DNA from: Streptomyces sp. AC550_RSS872
Lineage (GTDB): Bacteria; Actinomycetota; Actinomycetes; Streptomycetales; Streptomycetaceae
Direction: 5' to 3'
Assembly (NCBI RefSeq): GCF_019049285.1
Contig: NZ_JAGMUL010000002.1
Location: forward strand, 43,061 to 107,060
Length of the DNA: 64,000 bases
In this document: in pieces, positions 45,704 through 54,745 of the stretch
How the letters are laid out: each line of letters begins with the position of its first letter
How positions within the stretch are numbered: position 1 is the first letter of the stretch
Notes under the pieces: model-generated
Database searches by the model: none
The model's input: only the letters and a program-made list of their open reading frames with translations
Told to the model about the DNA's origin: nothing
Translations under genes and position numbers: made by a program

Positions 45704-46944
45704 CGCAGCACGACAGTGGGCGTGGCAGCTCGTTCCTGGAAATGTGGCGCGAGCTGCTCCCCATCGGGCGCCACGCCGACTCCCACGGCTACCGTCGTTT
45801 CGCCTGGACGGGGGCCGATCTCGACTGCCGGGCCTGGTTCAAGGAGCAGGCCGAAGCCCGCGGGCTCGCCTACGAGGTCGACCGGAACGGGAACCAGTGG
45901 GCCTGGCTCGGAGACCCCGCCGCCGGGGACGCCGTCGTCACCGGGTCGCATCTCGACTCCGTGCCGGACGGGGGTGCCTTCGACGGGCCTCTCGGAGTGG
46001 TGTCGTCCTTCGCCGCGCTCGATGAACTGCGGGGCCGGGGCGCGGACTTCACCAAGCCGCTCGCCATCGTCAACTTCGGTGACGAAGAGGGCGCCCGGTT
46101 CGGGCTCGCCTGTGTCGGGTCCCGGCTCGCCGCCGGGCAGCTCACCGTCGAGAACGCCCACAAGCTGACCGACGGGGACGGGGTCAGCCTGCCCCGGGCC
46201 ATGGAGGCCGCGGGGTACGACCCGGACACCATCGGCGCCGATCCGCAGCGGCTCGACCGTATCGGTGCCTTCGTCGAGCTGCATGTCGAGCAGGGGCGGG
46301 CCCTGGACCTGTCCGGCGACCGGGTCGGCATCGCCAGCGCCATCTGGCCGCACGGCCGGTGGCGGTTCGACTTCCGGGGTGAGGCCAACCATGCGGGGAC
46401 CACACGGCTCGTGGACCGGCGCGACCCCATGCTCGCCTATGCCGAGACCGTGCTCGCCGCCCGGCGGGAGGCGCAACTCGCCGGTGCCGTCGCCACCTTC
46501 GGCAAGATCTCCGTCGAGCCGAACGGCGTCAACGCCATCCCCTCCCTGGTGCGCGGCTGGCTCGACTCCCGTGCCGAGTACCAGGCGAGCCTCGACGCCG
46601 TCGTCGGCGGCATCGAGAAGGCCGCCCGGGATTACGCGGCGGCCCACGGCATCGACCTCGACATCATCCGTGAGTCCTTCACGCCCGTCGTCGAGTTCGA
46701 CCACGCCCTGCGCGACGAACTGGGCCGCATCCTCGGCAAGGACACCGGCATCACCGTCCCCGTCCTGGGTACCGGCGCCGGACACGACGCCGGAATCCTC
46801 TCCGGGAGCATCCCGACGGCCATGCTGTTCGTACGCAACCCCACGGGCGTCTCGCACTCCCCGGCCGAGTTCGCCACCGAGGACGACTGCGTGGCCGGAG
46901 TCATCGCCCTCGCCGACGTACTGGAAGGACTGGCCTGCACTTGA
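45700..46944 (+). CDS. M20-family Zn amidohydrolase (allantoate/N-carbamoyl amino acid type)
   Basis: 414 residues. Zn-ligand motifs of the M20/hydantoinase-carbamoylase group: [20 protein letters not shown] (about 82-100), [10 protein letters not shown] with the catalytic Glu pair, and [24 protein letters not shown] segment carries the dimerisation His, and GAGHDAGIL near residue 360 has the last His. Annotated kin act on allantoate or N-carbamoyl amino acids. Sitting between hutU and hutF, with HutF producing N-formylglutamate, this enzyme may be the missing formylglutamate or carbamoylglutamate hydrolase; this is inference. Its GTG overlaps the hutU stop. Confidence 0.88.
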   Translation: MTQHDSGRGSSFLEMWRELLPIGRHADSHGYRRFAWTGADLDCRAWFKEQAEARGLAYEVDRNGNQWAWLGDPAAGDAVVTGSHLDSVPDGGAFDGPLGVVSSFAALDELRGRGADFTKPLAIVNFGDEEGARFGLACVGSRLAAGQLTVENAHKLTDGDGVSLPRAMEAAGYDPDTIGADPQRLDRIGAFVELHVEQGRALDLSGDRVGIASAIWPHGRWRFDFRGEANHAGTTRLVDRRDPMLAYAETVLAARREAQLAGAVATFGKISVEPNGVNAIPSLVRGWLDSRAEYQASLDAVVGGIEKAARDYAAAHGIDLDIIRESFTPVVEFDHALRDELGRILGKDTGITVPVLGTGAGHDAGILSGSIPTAMLFVRNPTGVSHSPAEFATEDDCVAGVIALADVLEGLACT

Positions 46945-46979
46945 CTGCTCTCCTTCCCTGACGGGAGGAGATTCCTGGC

Positions 46980-48183
46980 TCAGGCTGCTTCCTGGAGCAG
47001 CGCTCCAGGAGGTCTTACGCCCTCGACACCAGCCGGGTTCAGACCAGCCCGGACGAGCATCACGCGGGCGGAGTTTTTTATCCCTCGGGGATATGGCTCC
47101 GCACGTGGTGCAGGTGTATGTACGTTCTGAAAGAGGAAGTGCGTGCTTGGTTCTCGCTCCGCACGATGCGCAGTCCATGGTGGTGTGCGCGGGATGCACG
47201 AGGCGGACGACCCGCCCGTGCTTGCGGCCCATCTCTACGAGGGCTCGTTTTGTGGCGCTGATCGCGGCGTCAGCGGCCTTGCGCGCCATGGCGGTCTTGG
47301 CCAGGAACCTTGGCCGGAAGTCTTCCACGGCGATGGCGTCGTGGTCGCGCACAACCTTCTTGGCCCACTTACGGGCCGTGTCCTGCCGCTGTCGGGCGAC
47401 CTTCTGGCATGTCTTCGCGCGCAGCCTCTTCGCCTCACGAAAGCCCTTCGAGGCCGTTTTGCCCTTGGCAGGTTTGCGGCGGGCCATCATCCGGTCGTAC
47501 CGGGTCAGCTTTTCTCCGGCCTTCTTGCCGTGTTCGGCGTGTGGGAGGTCGTGGCTGTCGCTGGTGGTGGTCGCAGTTTCCTTGACACCCCAGTCCACAC
47601 CAATCACCGCGCAGGTTTTGGGGAGTTGCTGGACTTCGGCGGGAACAACGAACGAGGCGTACCAATGGCCTACGCTATCGCGGTAAACGCGCATACTGGA
47701 CGGCGCAGCGGGCAGCTGTCGCGACCACACCAGGGTCAGGACGATGCCGCCCGTGAGGTGCAGGCGGTCGTCCTTGAGCCGGAAGCCGCGCCGTGTGTAA
47801 TTGAGCGTCGGGTTGGCCTCGTTCTTTTTCTTGTATCTCGGCATACCGGCCCGCTGGCGCTGCGGCAGACAGTCCTTGATGTCCTTCAGTGCCTTGGTGC
47901 GGGACTTGCCGAAGTCGCGAATGAGCTGCTGCTGCGGGACCGAGCTGCCCTGGGCCAGCCACGGCGTGGTGGTGCGGGCTTCGGTCAGCATCTTGTCCAA
48001 CCTGGCAGGCCCGCACTCTTCCCCGTCGCGATGGGCCTTCTTCGAGCGGGCAACGCATTCGTTCCAGATCCACCGACAGCGGTCCCACTCGCCGAGCAGT
48101 GCCGAGTGGGCGGTCGACGACAGGCGAAGCCGATAGGTGTACCGAGCATGCCCGGTGCCCTCGGCCGCCTTTGGTGTCGTAAT
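46980..48183 (-). pseudogene. TnpB (RNA-guided nuclease) gene with a frameshift and no canonical start
   Basis: TnpB of IS605-type elements. The RuvC motifs are intact: RuvC I IGVDWGVKETATTT with Asp, RuvC II AVEDFRPRF with Glu, zinc finger CASCG...CTTCG, and RuvC III SPRDK with Asp. Two lesions are seen. (1) After the RuvC III Asp there is a run of six A bases (T on the plus strand at 47074-47079). Deleting one A restores the family tail NSARVMLVRAGLNPAGVEGV and a stop at 46980; as written, the frame runs on for 1.4 kb antisense to the M20 gene. (2) The N-terminal reading (ARYTYRLRLSSTAHSALLGEW) has no ATG, GTG or TTG before a stop; the expected ATG position reads ATT ACG. Probably decaying, unless slippage and an ATT start are used. 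Confidence 0.75.
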
Positions 48184-48191
48184 GACACCAA
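48171..48191. promoter_or_regulatory. Perfect inverted repeat between tnpB and arc (probable Arc operator)
   Basis: TTGGTGTC (48171-48178) and GACACCAA (48184-48191) are perfect 8-bp arms around GTAAT. It lies between the two divergent genes, a natural place for the RHH protein to bind. Removing three bases (GTA) would give an 18-bp uninterrupted palindrome with an ATG for tnpB inside it. Confidence 0.6.
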
Positions 48192-48199
48192 GCTGCCAC

Positions 48200-48205
48200 T
48201 AAGAT
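48200..48205 (+). promoter_or_regulatory. -10 box of the arc gene, leaderless
   Basis: TAAGAT seven bases before the ATG at 48213, with no Shine-Dalgarno sequence between, points to transcription starting at the ATG. Confidence 0.5.
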
Positions 48206-48212
48206 TCGAAGC

Positions 48213-48374
48213 ATGGATCACGAAGTACGAATCACACTCAGGCTCCCCGGTGACCTTCACTCCTGGCTGGCCGCTCAGGCCAAGTCGGCCCGCAGGTCCC
48301 TCAACTCCGAGATTGTGTACCGCCTGGAGGACGAGCGCTCCGCTGCGGAGGCAGACGACGCGTCGCCCTCGTGA
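48213..48374 (+). CDS. Arc-type ribbon-helix-helix DNA-binding protein
   Basis: 53 residues, MDHEVRITLRLPGDLHSWLA followed by AQAKSARRSLNSEIVYRLE and an acidic tail ending DDASPS. The pattern is that of a ribbon-helix-helix (Arc/MetJ) repressor: a beta strand RITLRLP, helix HSWLAAQAKSAR, and helix SLNSEIVYRL. It is encoded divergently from tnpB and is likely its repressor acting at the palindrome 48171-48191. TAAGAT seven bases upstream suggests a leaderless mRNA. It would be missed by a length cut-off. Confidence 0.8.
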   Translation: MDHEVRITLRLPGDLHSWLAAQAKSARRSLNSEIVYRLEDERSAAEADDASPS

Positions 48375-48449
48375 TGTGCCTTTCGCTGCCCTGCTCCGCA
48401 GGAGTCTGATTCTTCCCCGACCTGAAGGCCGGACACTCGGAGGCTTCCG

Positions 48450-49799
48450 ATGACGCCCACCCAGCAGCCCCGTACGTACTGGCTGGAACACGCCTGGCTC
48501 GGCGACCGAGTCGAGCCAGGCGTCGTCTTGGTAACGGAGGGTGAACGCATCTCCGCCGTCCGCGGAGATGCCCCGGCCCCGCCCCCCGGCGCCGAGATCC
48601 TCCGCGGACTGACGCTCCCCGGCCTGGCGAACGCCCACTCGCACGCCTTCCACCGCGCCCTGCGCGGCACCGTCCAGGTCGGCTCCGGCACCTTCTGGAC
48701 CTGGCGCGAGGTCATGTACTCGTTCGCCGACAAGCTGACCCCGGAGACCTACCACGCCCTCGCCCGCGCCGTGTACGCCGAGATGGCGCTCGCGGGGATC
48801 ACTGCGGTGGGCGAGTTCCACTACGTCCACCACGCCCCGGGCGGCACCCCGTACGCCGACCCGAACGCGATGGGCGAGGCGCTCATCGCGGCCGCCGCCG
48901 ACGCCGGCATCCGCATCACCCTCCTCGACACCGCCTATCTCTCCTCCGGCTTCGGGCAGGCTCCCAACAGCCATCAGCTCCGCTTCTCCGACGGGACGGC
49001 CGAGGCCTGGGCCGAACGCTGTTCAGTTCTCAAGGACCGGGATCACGCACGGATCGGGGCGGCGATCCACTCCGTACGGGCCGTGCCCGCCGACCAGTTG
49101 GCGACCGTGGCGCGGTGGGCCGAGGAGCGGCGGGCCCCGCTCCATGTGCACCTGTCCGAGCAGACCGCCGAGAACGACGCCTGCCGGGAAGCCCACGGGT
49201 GCTCACCCACCCGGCTGCTCGCCGAGCACGGAGTCCTCGGGCCCCGCACCACCGGCGTCCACAACACCCACCTCACCGACGAGGACATCGCTCTCCTCGG
49301 CGGCAGCGGCACCGGCACCTGTATGTGCCCGACGACCGAACGGGACCTCGCGGACGGCATCGGACCCGCCGCCGCCCTCCAGAAGGCCGGCTCCCCGCTC
49401 TCCCTCGGCTCCGACAGCCACGCCGTGATCGACCTGCTCGAAGAGGCGCGCGCGATGGAGCTGAACGAACGTCTGCGCACCCGTACACGGGGTCACTGGA
49501 CGGCGGCGGCCCTGCTGCGGGCGGCCTCGGCCGGCGGCCACGCGGCCCTCGGCTGGGACGGCGCGGGCGCCCTGGAGGCCGGCGCGCTCGCCGACTTCAC
49601 CACCATCGCGCTCGACTCGGTCAGGACGGCAGGGCCGCTTCCGCGGCTCGGGGCCGAGACGGCCGTATTCGCTGCGTCGGCAGCAGACGTGTCGCATACG
49701 GTCGTGGGAGGTCGGCACGTCGTACGGGACGGGGTCCACACCCTCGTACCGGATGTGCCGCGAGCCCTCGCGGACGCCGTCGAAGCCCTGCGCGGATGA
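48450..49799 (+). CDS. hutF: Formimidoylglutamate deiminase
   Basis: 449 residues. Converts N-formimidoyl-L-glutamate to N-formylglutamate and ammonia. An amidohydrolase: Zn-binding [13 protein letters not shown] (about residues 58-70), [20 protein letters not shown] and [15 protein letters not shown] are in order, as in HutF. ATG 48450 has GGAGG six bases upstream. That site sits next to the end of the TnpB/Arc insertion, so the insertion may have left translation intact but distanced this gene from the hutU promoter. Its stop overlaps the possible 49796 start of hutI. Confidence 0.93.
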   Translation: MTPTQQPRTYWLEHAWLGDRVEPGVVLVTEGERISAVRGDAPAPPPGAEILRGLTLPGLANAHSHAFHRALRGTVQVGSGTFWTWREVMYSFADKLTPETYHALARAVYAEMALAGITAVGEFHYVHHAPGGTPYADPNAMGEALIAAAADAGIRITLLDTAYLSSGFGQAPNSHQLRFSDGTAEAWAERCSVLKDRDHARIGAAIHSVRAVPADQLATVARWAEERRAPLHVHLSEQTAENDACREAHGCSPTRLLAEHGVLGPRTTGVHNTHLTDEDIALLGGSGTGTCMCPTTERDLADGIGPAAALQKAGSPLSLGSDSHAVIDLLEEARAMELNERLRTRTRGHWTAAALLRAASAGGHAALGWDGAGALEAGALADFTTIALDSVRTAGPLPRLGAETAVFAASAADVSHTVVGGRHVVRDGVHTLVPDVPRALADAVEALRG

Positions 49800-49888
49800 C
49801 CGCGGGCCGCCGACCCGCGCGGCCCGCCCCCGTACCCGCACCCGCTCCCGAACCCGACCCCACCGCCGACCAGGCCACCGAGGACGCC

Positions 49889-51103
49889 ATGAGCAACGCG
49901 ACGACCGTCAGCCCCGCCCACTCCGCGAGCACCGCAAGCACGCTCATCACGAACATCGCCAGCCTGGTCACCAACAACCCCTCCCTCGGTGACGGGTCCC
50001 CCCTCGGACTGATCCAGGACGCGGCCGTCGTCATCGAGGGCGACCGCGTCGTGTGGACCGGTGATCAAAGCAAAGCACCCGCCACTGACAATCGGGTCGA
50101 CGCGGGCGGCCGGGCGGTGATCCCCGGCTTCGTCGACTCCCACTCGCATCTCGTCTTCGCGGGGGACCGGACGCAGGAGTTCAACGCCCGTATGTCGGGG
50201 CGCCAGTACAGCGCCGGCGGTATCCGCACGACCGTCGCCGCGACCCGCGCCGCGAGCGACGGGGAACTGGAGGCCAACCTCACCCGTTACCTCCACGAGG
50301 CCCTCCGCCAGGGCACCACCACCTTCGAGACCAAGTCCGGCTACGGCCTCACCGTCGAGGACGAGGCCCGCGCCCTGCGCATCGCCGCCGCCCACACCGA
50401 CGAGGTCACCTACCTCGGCGCCCACATCGTCCCCCCGGACCACGCCGACGACCCGGCGTCGTACGTCGCCCTCGTCACCGGCGAGATGCTCGACGCCTGT
50501 GCCCCGTACGCCCGTTGGATCGACGTCTTCTGCGAGAAGGGCGCCTTCGACGGCGACCAGGCCCGTGCGATCCTCACCGCGGGCAAGGCCAGGGGCCTGC
50601 ACCCCCGCATCCACGCCAACCAGCTCTCCTACGGCCCCGGCGTCCAGCTCGCCGTCGAACTCGACGCCGCCTCCGCCGACCACTGCACCCACCTGACGGA
50701 CGACGACGTGGACGCGCTCGCGCACAGCGACACCGTCGCCACGCTGCTCCCCGGCGCCGAGTTCTCCACCCGCGCCCAGTGGCCGAACGCCCGCCGTCTC
50801 CTGGACGCGGGCGCCACCGTCGCCCTCTCCACCGACTGCAACCCGGGCTCGTCCTTCACGTCCTCCGTGCCCTTCTGCATCGCGCTCGCGGTACGGGACA
50901 TGGGGATGACCCCGGACGAGGCGCTGTGGTCGGCCACGGCGGGCGGCGCGGCGGCCCTGCGCCGCGACGACATCGGCCGCCTCACCCCGGGGGCCCGCGC
51001 CGACCTGCTCCTCCTCGACGCACCGAGCCATGTGCACCTGGCCTACCGGCCTGGCGTGCCGCTGGTCAGCGAGGTGTGGCGACGGGGTGTGCGCGAGGCC
51101 TGA
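49889..51103 (+). CDS. hutI: Imidazolonepropionase
   Basis: 404 residues. Opens the imidazolone ring to formimidoyl glutamate. Amidohydrolase motifs: [18 protein letters not shown] (about 68-85), the [16 protein letters not shown] loop, [17 protein letters not shown] and [16 protein letters not shown] near the C-terminus. The ATG at 49889 starts the conserved region ([20 protein letters not shown]). A second start at 49796 overlaps the hutF stop (ATGA) and would add 31 Pro/Ala-rich residues; it cannot be ruled out. Confidence 0.92.
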   Translation: MSNATTVSPAHSASTASTLITNIASLVTNNPSLGDGSPLGLIQDAAVVIEGDRVVWTGDQSKAPATDNRVDAGGRAVIPGFVDSHSHLVFAGDRTQEFNARMSGRQYSAGGIRTTVAATRAASDGELEANLTRYLHEALRQGTTTFETKSGYGLTVEDEARALRIAAAHTDEVTYLGAHIVPPDHADDPASYVALVTGEMLDACAPYARWIDVFCEKGAFDGDQARAILTAGKARGLHPRIHANQLSYGPGVQLAVELDAASADHCTHLTDDDVDALAHSDTVATLLPGAEFSTRAQWPNARRLLDAGATVALSTDCNPGSSFTSSVPFCIALAVRDMGMTPDEALWSATAGGAAALRRDDIGRLTPGARADLLLLDAPSHVHLAYRPGVPLVSEVWRRGVREA

Positions 51104-51130
51104 CCATGAGGGGGCGCCAGGGCCACCGGG

Positions 51131-52702
51131 TCACGCCGCCCCCGCCTTCCAGCGCTGCCCCGCACCCCCGCTCGCCGGCTCCAGCGACAGCCCGTCCCCG
51201 GCACCCCCCTCCGGCGTCACCGCCCTGTCGATGGCGATGCCCGGCCGGATCAGGCCGTCGCCGTCCACCACGAACCGAAGGTTCCACCCGTTGGCCCCGT
51301 AGACGGAGTCGCACGTCCAGATCCCGACGCCCCGGTCCGTCGCACCCCGGCTGTCCAGGCAGAAGCCGGGGTCCGCGGCCGACTGGAGCACACCGCGCGC
51401 CGCGTCGACCCGCCAGCGCTGGGTGGGGGACGAACCGCAGGGCACCGTGACCACGTCGGTGCCGTTGAAGAAGGCACCGCCCACGTCCAGGCACAGCCCC
51501 GAGGAGACGTTCACGACCTGGGCGTACGCCCCGCTCGGAGGGCGCGTCGGGGAGGGGGTCGGCTTCGGGCGGGTCGTCTTCGTCGGGGACGGCGACTTGG
51601 AGCTCCGCGAGGGTGACGGTGATGGCGAGGGAGACGGTGATGAGGACGACGGGGCTGCCGACACCGTGGCCGTCACCGTCACCGCGACAGGCGGCACACT
51701 CACCGGAGTGCTCACCGAAGCCACCGGATCCTGCGCCGCCGCCCCGCCCTGCGCCACCAGGAACGCCACCAGCGGCAGCAACGCCACCCCGAGCGCGGCC
51801 GACACCAGCACGACCCGGCGCCGGTCCGCCGGCCACCCTCGCTCCGGCCACCCTCGCTCCGGCCAACTCCGCTCAGCCGTACGGCCGGCGCCGCCCCGCA
51901 CTCCCGCACCCCGCGCCGCATACGCCGTCCCGCCCCACGGCAGCAGCCCCTCCGCGAGCGCCGTGCGCGGGGTGTCCCGCAATGCCGACAGCTCCTCGTA
52001 CGCCGTCGTACAGTGCGGGCAGCGGGCCATGTGGGCGTGCAGATCGGTGCTGTCGCGAGGGCTGTCCGGCCGTACGGATTCCTCGATGAGGCGGCCGAAG
52101 TCGGGGCAGTCGGGGTCGTCGGAGGCGGCGAGGCGGGCACGCAGACAGGACCGGGCCAGCTGCTGGAGCGCCGGGTCCGTGCCGTAGGTGACGTCCTCGC
52201 GGGTGAGGCCGAGGAGAGCGGCCGTACGTTCCACCGACTCCCCCTCCACGACGCCGTACCAGATCAGGCCCTGGGTGCGGGACGGCAGGGACTGGAACGC
52301 CGTGAGCATGGTCGGGACCGGCCCGGCGGGGCCGGCGGTGTTCAGGACGAGCAGCAGTCCCGCGTCGAGGCCCGCCGCCCGCTCGTCCTTGGCCCAGGTG
52401 CCGGCCAGGCGGGCGGTCAGCAGCAGGAGTTGGTGCCGCCAGGGGAGGCCGGGCTCGATACCGCGTGCCGTCTGACGGGCCGCCAGGGTGAATGCCTGGG
52501 CCGCCAACTGCCGGGCCGTGGAGTCGTTCGGGCTGCACAGGCGGGCGTAGGCGAGGACCGGCGCGTGATGGCGGGCTCGCAGCTCCTGGAGCGCCGGGTA
52601 CGCGGTGACCGTGTCGGCGCGCAGCAGTTCGGTGAGCCGCGCGTCGGAGGCGCCCGTGTGTATCCCGCGGTCGGGGTCCCTGCCGTCGTCGGCCCGAGCC
52701 AT
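51131..52702 (-). CDS. Sigma-like / zinc-finger / ricin-lectin membrane fusion protein
   Basis: 523 residues in four parts. (1) An ECF-sigma-like helical region (about 20-200), with the region-4-like segment VEGESVERTAALLGLTREDV. (2) A zinc-finger motif of anti-sigma type, LHAHMARCPHCTTAYEEL (H-x3-C-x2-C). (3) A Trp/Glu/Arg repeat (SWPERGWPERGWP), a membrane helix (VVLVSAALGVALLPLVAFL) and a long Ser/Pro/Lys linker. (4) An extracytoplasmic ricin-B trefoil lectin domain (VVNVSSGLCLDVGGAFFNGT to QRWKAGAA). The order would place the sigma-like part in the cytoplasm and the lectin outside. It may transmit a glycan signal. Its start has GAGGAGG seven bases upstream. Confidence 0.8.
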   Translation of the reverse strand: MARADDGRDPDRGIHTGASDARLTELLRADTVTAYPALQELRARHHAPVLAYARLCSPNDSTARQLAAQAFTLAARQTARGIEPGLPWRHQLLLLTARLAGTWAKDERAAGLDAGLLLVLNTAGPAGPVPTMLTAFQSLPSRTQGLIWYGVVEGESVERTAALLGLTREDVTYGTDPALQQLARSCLRARLAASDDPDCPDFGRLIEESVRPDSPRDSTDLHAHMARCPHCTTAYEELSALRDTPRTALAEGLLPWGGTAYAARGAGVRGGAGRTAERSWPERGWPERGWPADRRRVVLVSAALGVALLPLVAFLVAQGGAAAQDPVASVSTPVSVPPVAVTVTATVSAAPSSSSPSPSPSPSPSRSSKSPSPTKTTRPKPTPSPTRPPSGAYAQVVNVSSGLCLDVGGAFFNGTDVVTVPCGSSPTQRWRVDAARGVLQSAADPGFCLDSRGATDRGVGIWTCDSVYGANGWNLRFVVDGDGLIRPGIAIDRAVTPEGGAGDGLSLEPASGGAGQRWKAGAA

Positions 52703-52826
52703 CCGCCTGCCTCCTCGCAGCCGTGCGACCCGCCCGGAGTCCTGGGCTACCGGCGGGTATGACGGCTCATAGTGGAGGAAGGGAAGCCATGGGGAAAGGG
52801 TTTCTGTGGGTAACCGTAAAGCACCT

Positions 52827-52869
52827 GTGCCCGGTGTCCTGCCGACAGGTTCGGCGGGGCACCGGGCAC
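52827..52869 (-). terminator. Terminator of the sigma factor gene
   Basis: GTGCCCGGTG (52827-52836) and CACCGGGCAC (52860-52869) with inner GCCG/CGGC pairs form a strong stem 41 bp after the sigma factor stop on the minus strand. Confidence 0.75.
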
Positions 52870-52909
52870 AGCGCAGGTCAGCGCGCGTAAGGCGCCGATC
52901 CTCGGGTGG

Positions 52910-53851
52910 TCACTCCTCGACCGTCAGCCCCTTGCGGAGCCGGATCAACGTCCGCGACAGCAGCCGGGACACATGCATCTGCGAGATGCCGAGTTCCTCG
53001 CCGATCTCCGACTGGGTCAGGCCCGCGACGAATCTCAGGGAGAGGATCTTCCGGTCCCGGGGCGGGAGTTCGGCGATGAGCGGCTTCAGGGACTCGACGT
53101 ACTCGATGCCTTCGATCCCGTGGTCCTCGTAGCCGATCCGGTCGGCCAGCGCGCCCTCGGCGTCGTCCTCCTCGGGCTGGGCGTCCAGCGACGAGGCGGT
53201 GTACGCGTTCGACGCCGCCATGCCCTCGACGACCTCGTCCTTGGTCAGCCCGAGACGCTCCGCGAGTTCGGCCACCGTGGGGGCGCGGTCCAGCTTCTGG
53301 GCCAGCTCGTCACCGGCCTTGGCCAGGTCGAGCCGGAGTTCCTGGAGCCGGCGCGGCACCCGTACCGACCACGACGTGTCGCGGAAGAAGCGCTTGATCT
53401 CGCCGATGATGGTCGGCATCGCGAAAGTGGGGAACTCGACGCCGCGGCTGAGCTCGAAGCGGTCGATCGCCTTGATCAGGCCGATGGTGCCGACCTGGAT
53501 GATGTCCTCCATGGGCTCGCTGCGCGAGCGGAAGCGGGAGGCGGCGAACTTGACCAGCGCGAGGTTGAGTTCGACGAGCGTGTTGCGGACGTACGCGTAT
53601 TCGTGGGTCCCTTCCTCCAGCGACTCCAGCCGCTCGAAGAGGGTCTTGGAAAGGGCCCGCGCGTCCACCGGCCCCACCTCGTCGTACGGGGGGATGTCCG
53701 GAAGCCCGGCGAGCGCGTCGTCCTGACCGAACTCCTGACCGAAGTCGGGTTCGGGACGTACGTCGCTGTTCAGCTCGATGGGATCCAGATGTTCCGGTGG
53801 GGGTGCCGACGTCGCGCTCTGGGTATGCGATGCGTCGAGCCGGGGTGACAT
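52910..53851 (-). CDS. sigI: SigB/SigF/SigG-family RNA polymerase sigma factor
   Basis: 313 residues. Conserved regions 2 (VELNLALVKFAASRFRSRSEPMEDIIQVGTIGLIKAIDRFELSRG), 3 (PTFAMPTIIGEIKRFFRDTSWSVRVPRRLQEL) and 4 (RFVAGLTQSEIGEELGISQMHVSRLLSRTLIRLRKGL) are complete; an Asp/Glu-rich N-terminus precedes them. Stress or development sigma factor of the partner-switching type. The symbol sigI follows from position next to hutI and the divergent STAS/HATPase genes as I recall in S. coelicolor; medium certainty. ATG 53851 has GGAGG five bases upstream, better than the earlier ATGs at 53863 and 53875. Confidence 0.88.
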   Translation of the reverse strand: MSPRLDASHTQSATSAPPPEHLDPIELNSDVRPEPDFGQEFGQDDALAGLPDIPPYDEVGPVDARALSKTLFERLESLEEGTHEYAYVRNTLVELNLALVKFAASRFRSRSEPMEDIIQVGTIGLIKAIDRFELSRGVEFPTFAMPTIIGEIKRFFRDTSWSVRVPRRLQELRLDLAKAGDELAQKLDRAPTVAELAERLGLTKDEVVEGMAASNAYTASSLDAQPEEDDAEGALADRIGYEDHGIEGIEYVESLKPLIAELPPRDRKILSLRFVAGLTQSEIGEELGISQMHVSRLLSRTLIRLRKGLTVEE

Positions 53852-54100
53852 GATGTCCTCCATCGTTCTCGGCATATGGCTGCCGAAGCCTGTGCGTGCA
53901 CTGCGGTGTGCGGCGCCTCCAAAGCCGGCCGAGTCGGTTACGTGTCCCTACTAGCCCTACCCGTTTTCGTGAGCCCACCGCAAGTGCGCTCTGGTCCGAA
54001 ATGTCCGATTCTGGGTGGATGTTCGGGTGTTGGAGGGCGTAGGGAAGGCGTAGTGTTCGAGCGTCAGTCAGCAGCCACGACGTCGGGAGTGAGACACGGC

Positions 54101-54505
54101 ATGGACCGCGGGACGGTCGGCAGCGCACAGTCTGGCCGACTTCTGGTCGAGGTGCGGGAAGAGGGCTCCAGTGCCGTCGTGACCCCGGCGGGTGAGTTGG
54201 ACCACCACACCGCCGATTTGTTGCGTGAGCCACTCGAGGACTGCCTCGAGAAGGGCTTCAGTCGGCTGGTCGTCGACTGCTCACGGCTCGAGTTCTGTGA
54301 CTCCACGGGGCTGAACGTGCTGCTCGGGGCGCGGCTGAAGGCGGAGGCCGCCGGCGGCGGGGTGCATCTCGCGGGAATGCTGCCTGTGGTCGCGCGCGTG
54401 TTCGAGATTACAGGGGCTGAGGCGGTCTTCACCGTCCATGACTCGCTCGACGACGCTCTGGCCGCCGAAACGGGCACGGCCGACGAGGCCGACGGCGCGG
54501 GTTGA
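54101..54505 (+). CDS. Anti-sigma factor antagonist (STAS domain)
   Basis: 134 residues. A STAS domain of the SpoIIAA/RsbV type: SAVVTPAGELDHHTADLLREPL, then VVDCSRLEFCDSTGLNVLLGA with the phosphorylatable Ser68 in DSTGL, and VARVFEITGAEAVFTVHDS. When dephosphorylated it should bind the anti-sigma kinase and free the sigma factor. It is encoded divergently from the sigma factor gene and 240 bp before the kinase gene, on the same strand. ATG 54101 is used; an upstream GTG (54053) with GGAAGG is a possible longer start. Confidence 0.88.
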   Translation: MDRGTVGSAQSGRLLVEVREEGSSAVVTPAGELDHHTADLLREPLEDCLEKGFSRLVVDCSRLEFCDSTGLNVLLGARLKAEAAGGGVHLAGMLPVVARVFEITGAEAVFTVHDSLDDALAAETGTADEADGAG

Positions 54506-54745
54506 CCCCGCGCGTCCGGCCCTGCATCAGATGTCACATCATTCGTGCCGAATACGGGGGTGTTCCCTCGGCTCGGTCGGGCAGGAGACATCCTGAAACC
54601 TGTCGGCTGTGATGTCCGCCACCGGGGGTGGCGGGCGTGTGACCTACGTATCAGGCAAGGACTTGTTGTACTGGCGTACTGACTCTGCGTACGACTTCTG
54701 AATCGTGTGAACGTTGAACTGGTGAATCGGTGAGGTGAAGCGCTG

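Larger units (their letters stand above)
46945..48449. mobile_element. IS200/IS605-type TnpB-Arc element inserted in the hut operon
   Basis: 1.5 kb between the M20 gene and hutF holds a TnpB-type gene (minus strand) and a small Arc/ribbon-helix-helix gene (plus strand), diverging from a shared palindrome. No TnpA is present. Hairpins occur near both ends: a bulged TCTCC-TTCCC / GGGA-GGAGA at about 46948-46971 and CCTGGAGC-AGC-GCTCCAGG at 46991-47009 on one side, and CCGACCTGAAGGCCGG near 48418-48433 on the other. They fit the subterminal hairpins of this IS family. Exact ends are not determined. The hut operon continues on both sides, so this is an insertion. Confidence 0.75.

Noticed and set aside
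45529..46979. Extension of the TnpB frame antisense into the M20 hydrolase gene
   Set aside because: It arises from the six-A frameshift; the family tail is readable in the next frame, ending at 46980.
49796..49888. ATGA-coupled start for hutI
   Set aside because: Possible, but the added 31 residues are Pro/Ala-rich and not part of the enzyme; 49889 is preferred with an alternative noted.
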